DNA from: Paraburkholderia caribensis
GTDB lineage: Bacteria; Pseudomonadota; Gammaproteobacteria; Burkholderiales; Burkholderiaceae
Assembly: GCF_002902945.1 (NCBI RefSeq)
Contig: NZ_CP026101.1
Span: 806,001 to 870,000, forward strand
Length of the DNA: 64,000 nt
Reading direction: 5' to 3'
A program made the position numbers and the translations under genes. The notes below the pieces were generated by a model that was not told where the DNA came from, made no database searches, and saw nothing but the letters and a program-made list of their open reading frames with translations. How positions within the stretch are numbered: the first letter of the stretch is position 1; each line of letters begins with the position of its first letter. This document shows positions 34,654 through 44,278 of this stretch, in pieces.

Positions 34654-35236
34654 GCAGGGTCTCCAAATGTCGTGACGCAGCCGCGGGGCGGGCGGCGTGC
34701 GTTTGTGCGTCTGTATATGCGTCTAGGCGCGGGGCGAAGCGGGTGCGCGCGCCATTGTGCCCACATCGTGGCGAACAGCGGTGCGGGCGAACCTGCTACG
34801 CGAGACGTTGCGTGTGCAACGAGTCGACAGCTTGCAACGTGCTGACGGGATTGCGCGCGTTGCGTTGCCGTCGGAACGGCTGAAGCGGCGCGAAAGCGAG
34901 GCACGATGCAAACCGGGCGGACGCGCGCGCGGGTGGCGCGGCAACGTGACGGTCGCGCTGCGCGCGGCGGGCGGGTGGGCGCGCGGCACGCAGCGATGGC
35001 CGGAGATTCCGGCGGATATTTAAAAAATTATAGCGAGGGCGGGCGGCGCACAGCAAGGCGCGCGCCGGGTGTTGTTGCTTGCGGCTTCGTAGGAGCGGTT
35101 CGGTTCGCGGTTGTGTCCGCTTCCGTTTCGTTCAGATGCGCTTCGGTTCGCTTCGATTTGCGCTCGCGGCAGGCAGCCGAACAATGGTGGTCGAGCCGCT
35201 GCTTTCGCGGAAACCCCTGGCGCACCGGGCGAGTTT
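34654..35236. other. Gene-poor region between the transporter and the TonB-C-like gene
   Basis: 583 bp of G/C-rich DNA; every open frame gives arginine-rich, non-protein-like sequence. One A/T-rich stretch (ATATTTAAAAAATTATAG at about 35018-35036) stands out and could hold a promoter. Nothing else is supportable. Confidence 0.5.
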
Positions 35237-35743
35237 TCAATCGATCGTTTGTGCCTGCGGCGACGCGAACGTGCGCAACTGGAACTTGCCGTTGTCGTTG
35301 AAGAGCCAGTCTTCGAACATTTCCACCTGGCCCTTGGCGTTCAGCAGCTTCGGCGGCGGCAGAGGCAAGGGCGCCGAGCGTCGCAAGGTCGCGAGCGCCG
35401 TGCTCTCCGCTTCGTCGTCGCCGTTCGTGCGATAGACGTTCGATGCGACGATCTGTCCATTGCGATCCACGATGAACGACACGACGACGAGCGAGCGTAG
35501 CATCGCCTGCGGATTGCCGCGCAGCACATACGACGGATTGCGTTCGATGATGCGTTGCGCGACGACCGAGCGGTACTGATCGAGTGTCAGGCTGTTGATC
35601 GCGGCGGGCGGTGGCGTGACGACCGCGGGTCGCTCCGGCGGCGTGACGGTGAAGTTGCAGCCTGCGCAGAGCAGCGCGAAGGCGAGTGCCGCTGTTCGCC
35701 TGAATGTTGGGTTGATGCGGCCGGGAAGCGAGAGGGTAGACAT
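35237..35743 (-). CDS. Lipoprotein with a TonB C-terminal-like domain
   Basis: A 168-residue putative lipoprotein. The signal peptide ends in lipobox CAGC (Cys29), followed by a Pro-rich stretch (TVTPPERPAVVTPPPAAIN). Residues about 65-160 resemble the TonB C-terminal fold (VVAQRIIERNPSYVLRGNPQAMLRSLVVVSFIVDRNGQIVASNVYRTNGDDEAESTALATLRRSAPLPLPP). An N-terminal lipid anchor in place of the transmembrane helix argues against a normal energising TonB role. ATG 35743 is used; a GTG at 35758 is in frame. Function unknown. Confidence 0.65.
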   Translation of the reverse strand: MSTLSLPGRINPTFRRTAALAFALLCAGCNFTVTPPERPAVVTPPPAAINSLTLDQYRSVVAQRIIERNPSYVLRGNPQAMLRSLVVVSFIVDRNGQIVASNVYRTNGDDEAESTALATLRRSAPLPLPPPKLLNAKGQVEMFEDWLFNDNGKFQLRTFASPQAQTID

Positions 35744-36259
35744 CACAATAACTCGCACGCGAGATGTATCTTCATCGTAGACGATGCGTGTTGCGATTCA
35801 ATGAGCGTTGCTACGGATGTGAGCGGTGGCGCGCATGCGTGGGGCATGGCGTTGGCGCGGGCAGCGCGTTGACGATATTTTGCAAAGGGGGTGCGGTAAT
35901 GCGCGAACCTGTTTCGATTCCCGCTTCGTAAATCTCCACATGGACAATCTTATCGAAAGAGCGGGAGACGCTGACGCTAGGCCTGACTCTGCAACATCGA
36001 CGCGCATCCGTGTCGTTCGTTGGGACGCGTCGATGCGTGCTCGAAAATCTCGCGTTTCAGAATATCGTCTATGCGATCGAAATCCTCGCGCCAGGCATGC
36101 CGCGATTCGAGAAAGCGCAGCACAGACTCGCGAAGGCTGAACGATGGACCGACAAGCAGCCGGGAGTCGTGGCGCAGGTTTGCTCGACGTGCGGGGCGGA
36201 GCTTGCGGTTGAGTTTGACTCGTTAGAGATCGAGTCGCAGGCAAGCTGAAGAAAGTATC
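35744..36259. other. Gene-poor region upstream of the TonB-C-like gene
   Basis: 516 bp with no supportable gene. A rightward frame at 36010-36249 ends in a peptide with a CSTCGAEL motif, but it has no ribosome-binding site and its sequence composition is poor. The leftward promoter of the gene at 35743 must lie in the left part. Confidence 0.45.
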
Positions 36260-36349
36260 TGGCGGAGGGTGTGGGATTCGAACCCACGGAGGCCGTAAAG
36301 CCTCGCCGGTTTTCAAGACCGGTGCATTCAACCGCTCTGCCAACCCTCC
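36260..36349 (-). tRNA. tRNA-Ser, anticodon UGA
   Basis: A 90-nt class II tRNA with encoded CCA (complement of 36260-36262). Acceptor stem GGAGGGT/ACCCTCC. Anticodon stem CCGGT/ACCGG encloses loop CTTGAAA, giving anticodon UGA. A long variable arm (GAGGCTTTACGGCCTC) and T-loop TTCGAATC are present. A TACAAT at the complement of 36359-36364 is a possible -10 element. Confidence 0.96.
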
Positions 36350-36406
36350 GAGCCCGAAATTGTAACCTGGAACGCCACGCCGTCGGGCAACAAACCACGA
36401 GCCCGC

Positions 36407-37621
36407 TCACGAATCCTTCAAAAACAGCCCTTGAAGATCGTTGAGGAATGCCTGGCCGAGCGGCGTCGGCGCGATCTTTTCGTAGTCGCGCGTGATCAGC
36501 CCGCGACGCTCCGCTTCCAGCAACGCCGGCTCGATCGATGTCATCGGCAGACCCGTGCGCTCGATGAACCGATGCACCGGAAACCCTTCCACCAGCCGCA
36601 GCGCATTCAGCATGAATTCGAACGGCAGATCGCGTGCGCCGACTTCATGCTCTTCCTGCACGGCATTGCCCGAACGCGCCTCTTCGATGAACGTCGCGGG
36701 ATGCTTGTAACGCATCTGCCGCAGGATGCGGTTCGGAAACGACAGCTTCGTATGCGCACCCGCGCCGATGCCGAGATAGTCGCCAAAGCGCCAGTAGTTC
36801 AGGTTGTGCTTGCTCTGCCGATGGGGCTTCGCATACGCCGACACCTCGTAGCGCTCATAGCCCGCTTCGCGCGTGCGTTCGTGAATCCAGTCCTGCATGT
36901 CGGCGGACGAATCGTCATCGGGGAGCGGCGGCGGAAACTTCGCGAACAACGTGTTCGGCTCGAGCGTCAGGTGATACAGCGACAGATGCGGCGGCGCGAA
37001 CGACAGCGCCGTCTCGATGTCGGCCTGGCATTCGGCGAGAGTCTGCTTCGGCAGCGCGAACATCAGGTCGAGATTGAAGTTGTCGAATGTGTTCGCGGCC
37101 ACCTCGACGGCATGGCGCGCCTGCGCCGCGTCGTGAATGCGGCCGAGCGCCTTCAGATGCGTCTCGTTGAAGCTCTGGATGCCGACCGACAGGCGGTTCA
37201 CGCCGCTTGCGCGGAATTGCGCGAACTTGTCGGCTTCGAACGTGCCGGGGTTCGCTTCGAGCGTGATTTCGGCGTCGGCATCGAGCGGCAGCAGCGCGCG
37301 CACGTCGGACAGGAGACGATCGAGCCCCTTCGCCGACATCAGGCTCGGCGTCCCGCCGCCGATGAACACCGTATGCACCTGCCGTCCCCACACGAGCGGC
37401 AGCGCCTGTTCGAGATCGCTGCGCAGCGCGTCGAGGTAATCATCCTCGGGAAACGCGCCGCCTTTCGACTCGTGCGAGTTGAAGTCGCAGTACGGACACT
37501 TGCGCACGCACCACGGAAAGTGCACATAAAGCGCGAGCGGCGGCAGCGAGGTCAGACGGATGCTGCCGGGCGACGTGAAGGCCTTGATCACGCCGGCTGC
37601 CGTCGTGGATGCGTGGCTCAC
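36407..37621 (-). CDS. hemW: Heme chaperone HemW (radical-SAM, CPO-like)
   Basis: A 404-residue radical-SAM-fold protein that binds heme and passes it to haemoproteins; formerly annotated as oxygen-independent coproporphyrinogen III oxidase. The cluster motif CVRKCPYC (Cys38, Cys42, Cys45) follows LALYVHFPW. The fourth Cys of true HemN is absent, as expected for HemW. The C-terminal HemN domain is complete. The GTG at 37621 overlaps the rdgB stop as GTGA, which defines this start; the frame stays open much further upstream but only as an antiprotein of rdgB. Last gene of rph-rdgB-hemW. Confidence 0.9.
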   Translation of the reverse strand: MSHASTTAAGVIKAFTSPGSIRLTSLPPLALYVHFPWCVRKCPYCDFNSHESKGGAFPEDDYLDALRSDLEQALPLVWGRQVHTVFIGGGTPSLMSAKGLDRLLSDVRALLPLDADAEITLEANPGTFEADKFAQFRASGVNRLSVGIQSFNETHLKALGRIHDAAQARHAVEVAANTFDNFNLDLMFALPKQTLAECQADIETALSFAPPHLSLYHLTLEPNTLFAKFPPPLPDDDSSADMQDWIHERTREAGYERYEVSAYAKPHRQSKHNLNYWRFGDYLGIGAGAHTKLSFPNRILRQMRYKHPATFIEEARSGNAVQEEHEVGARDLPFEFMLNALRLVEGFPVHRFIERTGLPMTSIEPALLEAERRGLITRDYEKIAPTPLGQAFLNDLQGLFLKDS

Positions 37622-38241
37622 TGCTCCTCCTTCAGCCGCGCGAACAGCTGTTGCAACGCCATCGCGCGGTGGCTGCTCGCGTTCTTCAACGCGGGCGCGA
37701 GCTCGGCTGCCGTCGCGTTCAGCGCGGGCAAAAAGAAGTACGGATCGTAGCCGAAGCCATGCGCGCCGCGCGGCGCATCGAGCATCTCGCCGTGCCAGCG
37801 GCCTTCGGCGATCAGCGGCTCCGGGTCGTCGGCGTGGCGCACGAGCGCGAGCACGCAGAAGTAGTACGCGCGGCGATCGCTCACGCCGTTCAGTTGTTCG
37901 ACGAGGCGCGCATTGTTCGCCGCGTCGCTTTTCTCGCCGCCCGCAAGTTGCGCGTAACGCGCCGAATACACGCCAGGCGCGCCGCGCAATGCGCGCACGC
38001 ACAAGCCGGAATCGTCGGCGATGGCGGGCAGACCTGTCAGCTTCGATGCATGACGCGCCTTCGTCAGCGCGTTCTCGACGAAGGTCGGATGCGGCTCTTC
38101 CGCCTCCGGCACGTTCAGCGCGCCTTGCGGGATCAGCTCGATGCCCGCTGTGCCGAACAGCGCCGCGAACTCGCGCAGCTTGCCCGCGTTGTTCGACGCG
38201 AGCACGATCCTGCCCAGCGCGTTGTCTTTTCGATCAGTCAC
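37618..38241 (-). CDS. rdgB: dITP/XTP pyrophosphatase RdgB
   Basis: A 207-residue HAM1-family enzyme that hydrolyses non-canonical purine triphosphates (ITP, dITP, XTP) to monophosphates and so protects DNA and RNA. Motifs: IVLASNNAGKLREF at the N-terminus, IADDSGLCVRALRGAPGVYSARYA in the middle and the substrate-binding GAHGFGYDPYFFLP near the C-terminus. It overlaps rph by 8 bp at its start and hemW by 4 bp at its stop, so the three genes form one operon. Confidence 0.96.
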   Translation of the reverse strand: MTDRKDNALGRIVLASNNAGKLREFAALFGTAGIELIPQGALNVPEAEEPHPTFVENALTKARHASKLTGLPAIADDSGLCVRALRGAPGVYSARYAQLAGGEKSDAANNARLVEQLNGVSDRRAYYFCVLALVRHADDPEPLIAEGRWHGEMLDAPRGAHGFGYDPYFFLPALNATAAELAPALKNASSHRAMALQQLFARLKEEQ

Positions 38242-38974
38242 CCTTCAACTCCAGTGCTTCCTTTTGCTTGTCGATCAGCGTCCTGATGCCGCTTTGCGCC
38301 AGATCGAGCAGCTTGTTCATTTCGTCGCGCGAAAACGGCACGCCTTCCGCCGTGCCCTGAATCTCGACGAAACCGCCGTCGCCCGTCATCACGACGTTCA
38401 TGTCGGTGTCGCACTGCGAGTCCTCGTCGTAGTCGAGATCGAGCACGGGCAGGCCGTCGAACACGCCGACGGAAATGGCCGCGACGTAATCGTTGATCGG
38501 CGAGGTTTCGATGCGGCCGGTCGCGAGCAGCTTCGCGACGGCGTCGTGCGCGGCGACGAAGGCGCCCGTGATGCTCGCCGTGCGCGTGCCCCCGTCGGCC
38601 TGGATCACATCGCAATCGATATTGATCGTGCGCGCGCCGAGCCGTTCGAGATCGAACACCGAGCGCAGCGCCCGGCCGATCAAACGCTGGATTTCCTGCG
38701 TGCGGCCCGTCTGCTTGCCACGCGCGGCTTCGCGGTCGCTGCGCGTGTGCGTCGCGCGCGGCAGCATGCCGTATTCGGCCGTCAGCCATCCCTGGCCGCG
38801 GTCGCGCAGGAACGCGGGCACGCTTTCGGCGACGCTCGCCGTGCAGATCACCTTGGTATCGCCGAATTCGACCAGCACGGAGCCTTCCGCGTGCTTCGTG
38901 TAATGGCGCGTGATGCGCACGTCGCGCAGCTGATCGGCGGCGCGGCCGCTGGGGCGTTTCGTGGTGTCGTTCAT
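38234..38974 (-). CDS. rph: Ribonuclease PH
   Basis: A 246-residue phosphorolytic 3'-5' exoribonuclease that trims tRNA and rRNA 3' ends. Typical sequence: RPSGRAADQLRDVRITRHYTKHAEGSVLVEFGDTKVICTASV, then ATHTRSDREAARGKQTGRTQEIQRLIGRALRSV, which contains the phosphate and RNA-binding Arg residues, and the DCDVIQADGGTRTASITGAFVA core. Start ATG 38974 fits the family; the frame extends upstream to 39025 without similarity. First gene of rph-rdgB-hemW, divergent from yicC. Confidence 0.95.
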   Translation of the reverse strand: MNDTTKRPSGRAADQLRDVRITRHYTKHAEGSVLVEFGDTKVICTASVAESVPAFLRDRGQGWLTAEYGMLPRATHTRSDREAARGKQTGRTQEIQRLIGRALRSVFDLERLGARTINIDCDVIQADGGTRTASITGAFVAAHDAVAKLLATGRIETSPINDYVAAISVGVFDGLPVLDLDYDEDSQCDTDMNVVMTGDGGFVEIQGTAEGVPFSRDEMNKLLDLAQSGIRTLIDKQKEALELKGD

Positions 38975-39282
38975 CGTCGGAATTGAAGGGGATGGAGGGG
39001 AAGAGAAGGCGGAAGCAAACCGCAATTTTACCGCCGATCGCGCCGCCGCCGCCCGCGCGCCTCAACCCGATGCGCCGCGCCGGGCGCGCTGACTGCCAGC
39101 GCGCCGGCCAATGCGTTGCGCAAGCCGTTTGCCCGGGCTTACCCGAAGGCCGCTTCCGGCAGGTGTCGCCGGTAAAAATGGGATAATGCGCGTTCTCCGC
39201 CTCGCGTCTCGTAAACGCCGGGCGACTCGAATCCCTGGTCGTGCGATGCGATGTTCGCGCGGCCACAATCGCGAGACCCATC
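38975..39282. other. Divergent intergenic region rph / yicC
   Basis: 308 bp that must hold promoters in both directions. A GATAAT hexamer at 39182-39187 is a possible -10 for yicC-gmk-rpoZ-spoT, but no good -35 lies at the right distance. No gene seen. Confidence 0.45.
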
Positions 39283-40206
39283 ATGATCTACAGTATGACT
39301 GGCTATGCGAGCGCCACGCGCGAACTCGCAGCGGCAACGGGCAATGGCGGCATCAGCGTGTCCGTCGAATTGCGCACGGTGAACTCGCGCTTTCTCGACC
39401 TCAACTTCCGCATGCCGGAAGACGTGCGCGTCTGCGAGCCGACGCTGCGCGAAATGCTGATGAACAAGCTGTCGCGCGGCAAGGTCGATATCCGTATCAA
39501 CCTGCAGCGCAGCGAGCAGTCGGCGAACGCGGGCGCGCTCAATCGCGACGCGCTCGCGCAACTCGCTGCGCTGGAGCGCGCGGTGCTCGAATCGTTTCCG
39601 GACGCGGGCCGTCTGCGCACGGGCGAAATTTTGCGCTGGCCTGGCGTGCTCGCCGAGAGCGGTGTGTCGCCGGAAGTGCTGCGCGATGCCGTGCTCGAAT
39701 GCGGCAAACAGGCAATCGGCGATCTGATCGACGTGCGCGGCCGCGAAGGCGCGCAACTCGCGACCATGCTGCTGAACAACGTCAGCGAGATGGAAGCGAT
39801 CGTCACGAAGATCACGCCGCTCGTGCCGGAACTGATCGCCAGGCATCAGCAGAAGATCGTCGAGCGGTTGCAGGAAGCACTCGGCATCGCCGCGCCGGAC
39901 CAGTCGGCGACGATCGTGTCGCGCGAAGAGATCGCCGAGCGCATCCGTCAGGAAGTGACGATGTACGGCATTCGCATCGACATCGCGGAAGAACTGTCGC
40001 GCCTCACCGCGCATCTGAACGAAACGCGCCATGTGATTCAAAAGGGCGGCAAGGTCGGCAAGCGTCTGGACTTCATGATGCAGGAGCTGAACCGCGAAGC
40101 GAACACGCTGGGCTCGAAAGCGGCCGCGAAGGAACTCGCGGATTCGTCGATGACGCTCAAGCTGCTCATCGAACAGATGCGCGAACAAGTACAAAACCTG
40201 GAGTAA
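39283..40206 (+). CDS. yicC: YicC-family endoribonuclease
   Basis: A 307-residue cytosolic protein of the YicC/YloC family, for which RNase activity on small RNAs has been described in E. coli. Diagnostic ends: MIYSMTGYASATRE at the start and the DUF1732 C-terminus (EEIAERIRQEVTMYGIRIDIAEELSRLTAHLNETRHVIQKGG.., LDFMMQELNREANTLGSKA, QMREQVQNLE). ATG 39283 is chosen on that conserved start. A longer arginine-rich frame overlaps it but is spurious. gmk starts 16 bp downstream. Confidence 0.93.
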   Translation: MIYSMTGYASATRELAAATGNGGISVSVELRTVNSRFLDLNFRMPEDVRVCEPTLREMLMNKLSRGKVDIRINLQRSEQSANAGALNRDALAQLAALERAVLESFPDAGRLRTGEILRWPGVLAESGVSPEVLRDAVLECGKQAIGDLIDVRGREGAQLATMLLNNVSEMEAIVTKITPLVPELIARHQQKIVERLQEALGIAAPDQSATIVSREEIAERIRQEVTMYGIRIDIAEELSRLTAHLNETRHVIQKGGKVGKRLDFMMQELNREANTLGSKAAAKELADSSMTLKLLIEQMREQVQNLE

Positions 40207-40222
40207 CGGGAGTCTCACCAGC

Positions 40223-40903
40223 ATGACCGAAACCAAACGCGAAAGCAGCGCGCCGCGCAATCCGTACGCAGGCGTCTATCCCGGCAACCTGTTCATGGTT
40301 GTCGCGCCGTCGGGCGCCGGCAAGTCGACGCTCGTCAACGCGCTGCTCGCGCGCGACCCGGCGATCCGTCTGTCGATTTCGTACACCACGCGCCCGCCGC
40401 GTCCGAAGGAGCAGGACGGCGAGCACTATCACTTCACGACGGTCGAAGACTTCTTGCAACGGCACGACGCGGGCGAGTTTCTCGAAAGCGCGGAAGTGCA
40501 CGGCAACTACTACGCGACCTCGCGCGTGTGGATCGAAGAGCAGATGAAAAGCGGCCATGACGTGCTGCTCGAAATCGACTGGCAGGGCGCGCAGCAGGTG
40601 AAGAAGCAGTTCCGCAATGCTGTGGAGATTTTCATCTTGCCGCCGTCGCTCGAAGCGCTCGAAGAGCGTCTGAAAAAGCGCGGCCAGGACGAGCCGAACG
40701 TGATCACGCGACGCCTTCTCGCAGCGGGCAGCGAGATGGCGCACGCGGCGGAAGCGGAGTACGTCGTGATCAACGAAAACTTCGACCGCGCGCTCGCGGA
40801 ACTGCAATGCCTCGTGTCGGCGACGCGCTCGCGCTTCGCATCGCAATACGCGCGCCACACGGACCTCTTCATGCAGCTCGGCATTCACTTGCCGCACGCG
40901 TGA
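40223..40903 (+). CDS. gmk: Guanylate kinase
   Basis: A 226-residue enzyme that phosphorylates GMP to GDP with ATP. P-loop APSGAGKST at about 28-36, the GMP-binding region SYTTRPPRPKEQDGEHYHF, and the lid region RGQDEPNVITRRLLAA. The N-terminus carries about 18 extra residues (MTETKRESSAPRNPYAGVYPG) before the core. Between yicC and rpoZ in the standard order; links purine nucleotide supply to the (p)ppGpp gene downstream. Confidence 0.96.
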   Translation: MTETKRESSAPRNPYAGVYPGNLFMVVAPSGAGKSTLVNALLARDPAIRLSISYTTRPPRPKEQDGEHYHFTTVEDFLQRHDAGEFLESAEVHGNYYATSRVWIEEQMKSGHDVLLEIDWQGAQQVKKQFRNAVEIFILPPSLEALEERLKKRGQDEPNVITRRLLAAGSEMAHAAEAEYVVINENFDRALAELQCLVSATRSRFASQYARHTDLFMQLGIHLPHA

Positions 40904-40965
40904 TACGGGCGAGGTCGGAAGGACATAAGGTAGAATAACCAACATACAGAGAAGGAATTTTCAAC

Positions 40966-41169
40966 ATGGCCCGCATTACCGTCGAAGACTGTCTGAAACA
41001 GATCCCGAATCGCTTCGAACTGGCGCTTGCCGCGACCTATCGCGCACGTCAGCTCGCTCAAGGCCACACGCCGAAAATCGAAAGCCGCGACAAGCCCACG
41101 GTGGTCGCGTTGCGTGAGATCGCGGCTGGCCAGGTTGGCGTCGAAATGCTGAAGAAGGTGCCCGTCTAA
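40966..41169 (+). CDS. rpoZ: RNA polymerase omega subunit
   Basis: A 67-residue protein that wraps the C-terminal tail of the beta-prime subunit and supports RNA polymerase assembly and ppGpp response. Typical sequence [33 protein letters not shown].., with [22 protein letters not shown] precedes the ATG by 9 bp. A TAGAAT at 40931-40936 could be a -10 of an additional promoter before rpoZ. Confidence 0.96.
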
Positions 41170-41244
41170 GGCGCGCTTCAACGTTTGATCGTCATGTAAC
41201 TCAACCCCATGCGTGCAGACGGCACTATCGACACGGAGGCGACC

Positions 41245-43626
41245 ATGAGCACCGACCCCTCGCCATCCGCCACGGAAGTGGACCACGCTGCCCACGAACA
41301 CGATAGCGACTCGCCATCGTCTGCACGCAAGTACATCGACGCGGTCCTCGAACAATCGTTTCGTCATCTGTTCGGACCGACCGCCACGCCGGAGCAGCCG
41401 CGCCGGCATGACGTCGTCTCCATCGCCAAGCTGACCACTGCGCTTTCGGACTACCTGAGCCCGGAAGAGATCAAAGAGGTCAAGGCGGCCTTCCACTTCA
41501 GCGACGAAGCCCACCTCGGGCAATACCGTCAAAGTGGCGAACCCTACATCACGCACCCGGTTGCCGTCGCGGAAACGTGCGCGGCCTGGAAGCTCGACGC
41601 GCAGTCGATCATGGCGGCGCTGCTGCACGACGTGATGGAAGACCAGGGCGTGACCAAGACCGAACTCGCGGAGCGGTTCGGCCCGAAGGTCGCGGAACTG
41701 GTCGACGGGTTGTCGAAGCTGGACAAGATGGAGTTCCGCAGCCGCGAGGAAGCGCAGGCGGAGAACTTCCGCAAGATGCTGCTCGCGATGGCGCGTGATG
41801 TGCGCGTGATCCTCGTTAAGCTCGCGGACCGGCTGCACAACATGCGCACGCTCGGCGCCGTGCCGCCGGAAAAGCGCCGCCGCGTCGCGCGCGAAACGCT
41901 CGATATTTATGCGCCCATCGCGCACCGGCTCGGCCTGAACAATACCTATCGCGAGCTGCAGGACCTGAGCTTCGCGAACTTCAATCCGCACCGTTACGCG
42001 ACGCTCGAAAAAGCGGTGAAGGCTGCGCGCGGCAATCGCCGCGAAGTGGTCGGCAAGATTCTCGAGTCTGTGCAGCGCGCCATCTCGGACGCGAAGCTCG
42101 ATGCCGAAGTGACGGGCCGCGAGAAAACCATCTTCAGCATCTACAAGAAGATGCGCGACAAGCAGTTGTCGTTCTCTCAGGTGCTGGACGTGTACGGCTT
42201 CCGCGTGGTCGTCGAGAACCCGCTCGAGTGCTACACCTGCCTTGGCGCGTTGCATGCGCTCTACAAGCCGGTGCCGGGCAAGTTCAAGGACTACATCGCG
42301 ATCCCGAAGGTCAACGGCTATCAGTCGCTGCATACCACGCTGGTCGGCCCGTTCGGCGCGCCCATTGAATTCCAGGTGCGCACGCGCAAGATGCACGAGA
42401 TCGCGGAAGCGGGCGTCGCCGCGCACTGGCTGTACAAGAACGGCGGCGCCGATCTGAACGACGTGCAAAAGCGCGCGCATCAGTGGCTCAAGTCGCTGCT
42501 CGACATCCAGAGCGAAGTCGGCGATTCGAGCGAATTCCTCGAACACGTGAAGATCGACCTGTTCCCGGATGCCGTCTACGTGTTTACGCCGAAGTCGAAA
42601 ATCATGGCGCTGCCGCGCGGCGCCACGGCGCTCGACTTCGCGTATTCGATCCACAGCGACCTGGGCAACCAGTGCGTCGCCGTGAAGATCAACAATGAAC
42701 TGCTGCCGCTGCGCACCGAGTTGAAGAGCGGCGATATCGTCGAAGTGATCACGGCGCCGTATTCGAAGCCAAACCCTGCGTGGCTCGGCTTCGTGCGCAC
42801 CGGCAAGGCGCGCACCGCGATTCGCCACTATCTGAAGACGATGCGCCTGAACGAGTCGGTGCAGTTGGGCGAACGTCTAGTCGATCAGTCGCTCAAGGGC
42901 TATGGCCTCGCGCTCTCCGACGTCACGCCGGAAGTGTGGGACAAGCTCGTGCTGTGGACGGGCAACAAAAACCGTCAGGAAATCTTCGCGGATATCGGTC
43001 TGGGCAGGCGTGTGGCGGCTGTGATGGCCAAGCGGATCGAAGTGCTGATGAACGGTCGCGAGGGCCACGACGGCGACGACGATCACCCGCGCGAACATGG
43101 CACGTCGACTGCGCCGCCCGTGGTCATCACGGGCACGGAAGGCATGTCGGTGCAGTTGTCGGCCTGCTGCCGCCCGATTCCCGGCGACGACATCATGGGC
43201 TACATCGGCATCGGCCTCGGCATGGCCATCCACACCACCGATTGCCGCGTCGCGCAGCGCATTCACCGGCGCGACCCGGGCCGCTGGATCGACGTCGCAT
43301 GGGCGCCGCAGCCCGGCCGCCTGTTCGATGTCGCGGTCAAGGTGCTGGTCAAGAATACGAAGGGCGTGTTCGCACGCGTTGCCGCGGATATCACGTCCGC
43401 CGACGCGAACATCGTTCACATTGCGATGGATGAAGATCAGTCGCAGGAATCGACGGTGTTGCGCTTCGTCATCCAGGTCAGCGACCGTGTGCATCTGGCC
43501 AACGTGATGCGCCGCGTGCGGACCAATCTCGACGTGATGCGCATCGCGCGCGAACGGCCGAGCGAAGAAGGGCATCGTCATCACGACGGCGGCATGCGGA
43601 TCGACCGCGAGCGCGCCGATTACTGA
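41245..43626 (+). CDS. spoT: Bifunctional (p)ppGpp synthetase/hydrolase, RelA-SpoT family
   Basis: A 793-residue stringent-response enzyme. Domains in order: HD hydrolase with HDVMED (128-133) and Met/His ligands present, so hydrolysis should be active; synthetase domain (SIYKKMRDKQLSFSQVLDVYGFRVVVE, YIAIPKVNGYQSLHTT); TGS domain (IDLFPDAVYVFTPKSKIMALPRGATALDFAYSIHSDLG); and a C-terminal ACT domain (VKNTKGVFARVAADITSADANIVHIAM). ATG 41245 has GGAGG 6 bp upstream and is preferred over ATG 41209. Located directly after rpoZ as in other proteobacteria. Confidence 0.95.
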   Translation: MSTDPSPSATEVDHAAHEHDSDSPSSARKYIDAVLEQSFRHLFGPTATPEQPRRHDVVSIAKLTTALSDYLSPEEIKEVKAAFHFSDEAHLGQYRQSGEPYITHPVAVAETCAAWKLDAQSIMAALLHDVMEDQGVTKTELAERFGPKVAELVDGLSKLDKMEFRSREEAQAENFRKMLLAMARDVRVILVKLADRLHNMRTLGAVPPEKRRRVARETLDIYAPIAHRLGLNNTYRELQDLSFANFNPHRYATLEKAVKAARGNRREVVGKILESVQRAISDAKLDAEVTGREKTIFSIYKKMRDKQLSFSQVLDVYGFRVVVENPLECYTCLGALHALYKPVPGKFKDYIAIPKVNGYQSLHTTLVGPFGAPIEFQVRTRKMHEIAEAGVAAHWLYKNGGADLNDVQKRAHQWLKSLLDIQSEVGDSSEFLEHVKIDLFPDAVYVFTPKSKIMALPRGATALDFAYSIHSDLGNQCVAVKINNELLPLRTELKSGDIVEVITAPYSKPNPAWLGFVRTGKARTAIRHYLKTMRLNESVQLGERLVDQSLKGYGLALSDVTPEVWDKLVLWTGNKNRQEIFADIGLGRRVAAVMAKRIEVLMNGREGHDGDDDHPREHGTSTAPPVVITGTEGMSVQLSACCRPIPGDDIMGYIGIGLGMAIHTTDCRVAQRIHRRDPGRWIDVAWAPQPGRLFDVAVKVLVKNTKGVFARVAADITSADANIVHIAMDEDQSQESTVLRFVIQVSDRVHLANVMRRVRTNLDVMRIARERPSEEGHRHHDGGMRIDRERADY

Positions 43627-43710
43627 AATCGAAGTTGAGAGGCGGGCGCGTCGCTTGCACATAGTTGGCACGATGACGCTCCGCCTTTGCCTGTCCACAG
43701 GAACAACGCG

Positions 43711-44202
43711 ATGAACGTAGCTGATCTCTCCGATCTGGCGCTCGACTACTGGGTCGCCCGCAGCCTGCACGACTTCGTGCGCGAAATCTACTTTACCGAC
43801 AGCGGGCGCGTCGTCTCGATTCGCGGCAACGATCGTGGCCGCCCGTGGGATGGGCGCTTTACGCCGTCGACATCATGGGAGGCGGCGGCCGTCGTGCTCG
43901 AGCGCGCGCAGCGGCTCGAAGTGCGCGATCGCACGCGCGACGGCGCTGCACATTGCGTCGCGGACTTCGAGGGTGGCCACCGCACGGTGTCCGCGCATGG
44001 CGAATCGTTGCGGATCGCGCTTCTGAGGGCGTTTGTCCTCAGCCAGTTCGGCGATACCGTCGACGACGTTCTCCGCCAGCCGCAGTCGCTGTTTGGCCCA
44101 CGGGCGACGCCGATCGGCGAGCAGACGTCGCCGCTGGGCATCGAGAACGAACTGCCGAAACCGGATGGTGAGATTGGCGATATCAAGTCGGCGCCGCGCT
44201 GA
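43711..44202 (+). CDS. Hypothetical protein resembling DUF2591 (NinX-like)
   Basis: A 163-residue cytosolic protein. The pieces LALDYWVARS and FTPSTSWEAAAVVLERAQRLEVRD follow the pattern of DUF2591, a small domain known from phage NinX proteins and some bacteria, but resemblance is by eye only. The C-terminus is a variable Pro/Gly/Glu tail. ATG 43711 is used since MNVADL fits the family start; an upstream in-frame start at 43687 has no ribosome-binding site. Placed between spoT and the tRNA-Arg pair. Function unknown. Confidence 0.65.
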   Translation: MNVADLSDLALDYWVARSLHDFVREIYFTDSGRVVSIRGNDRGRPWDGRFTPSTSWEAAAVVLERAQRLEVRDRTRDGAAHCVADFEGGHRTVSAHGESLRIALLRAFVLSQFGDTVDDVLRQPQSLFGPRATPIGEQTSPLGIENELPKPDGEIGDIKSAPR

Positions 44203-44278
44203 AGCAACGGGCTGTTCGGTGTCGCCTGGAAGGTTCGCCGCCGAAGAGAAGAGACGAAAAGCGGGAGGGGAAAAGACA

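Noticed and set aside
33326..34666. An alternative 446-residue frame over the MHS transporter
   Set aside because: It has no hydrophobic helices and is Arg-rich, while the chosen frame has all MHS signatures.
36010..36249. A 79-residue frame with a CSTCGAEL motif
   Set aside because: There is no ribosome-binding site, composition is poor, and the motif can arise by chance.
36407..38002. A 531-residue version of HemW
   Set aside because: The extra N-terminal part is Arg-rich antiprotein of rdgB; the GTG at 37621 overlapping the rdgB stop is the natural start.
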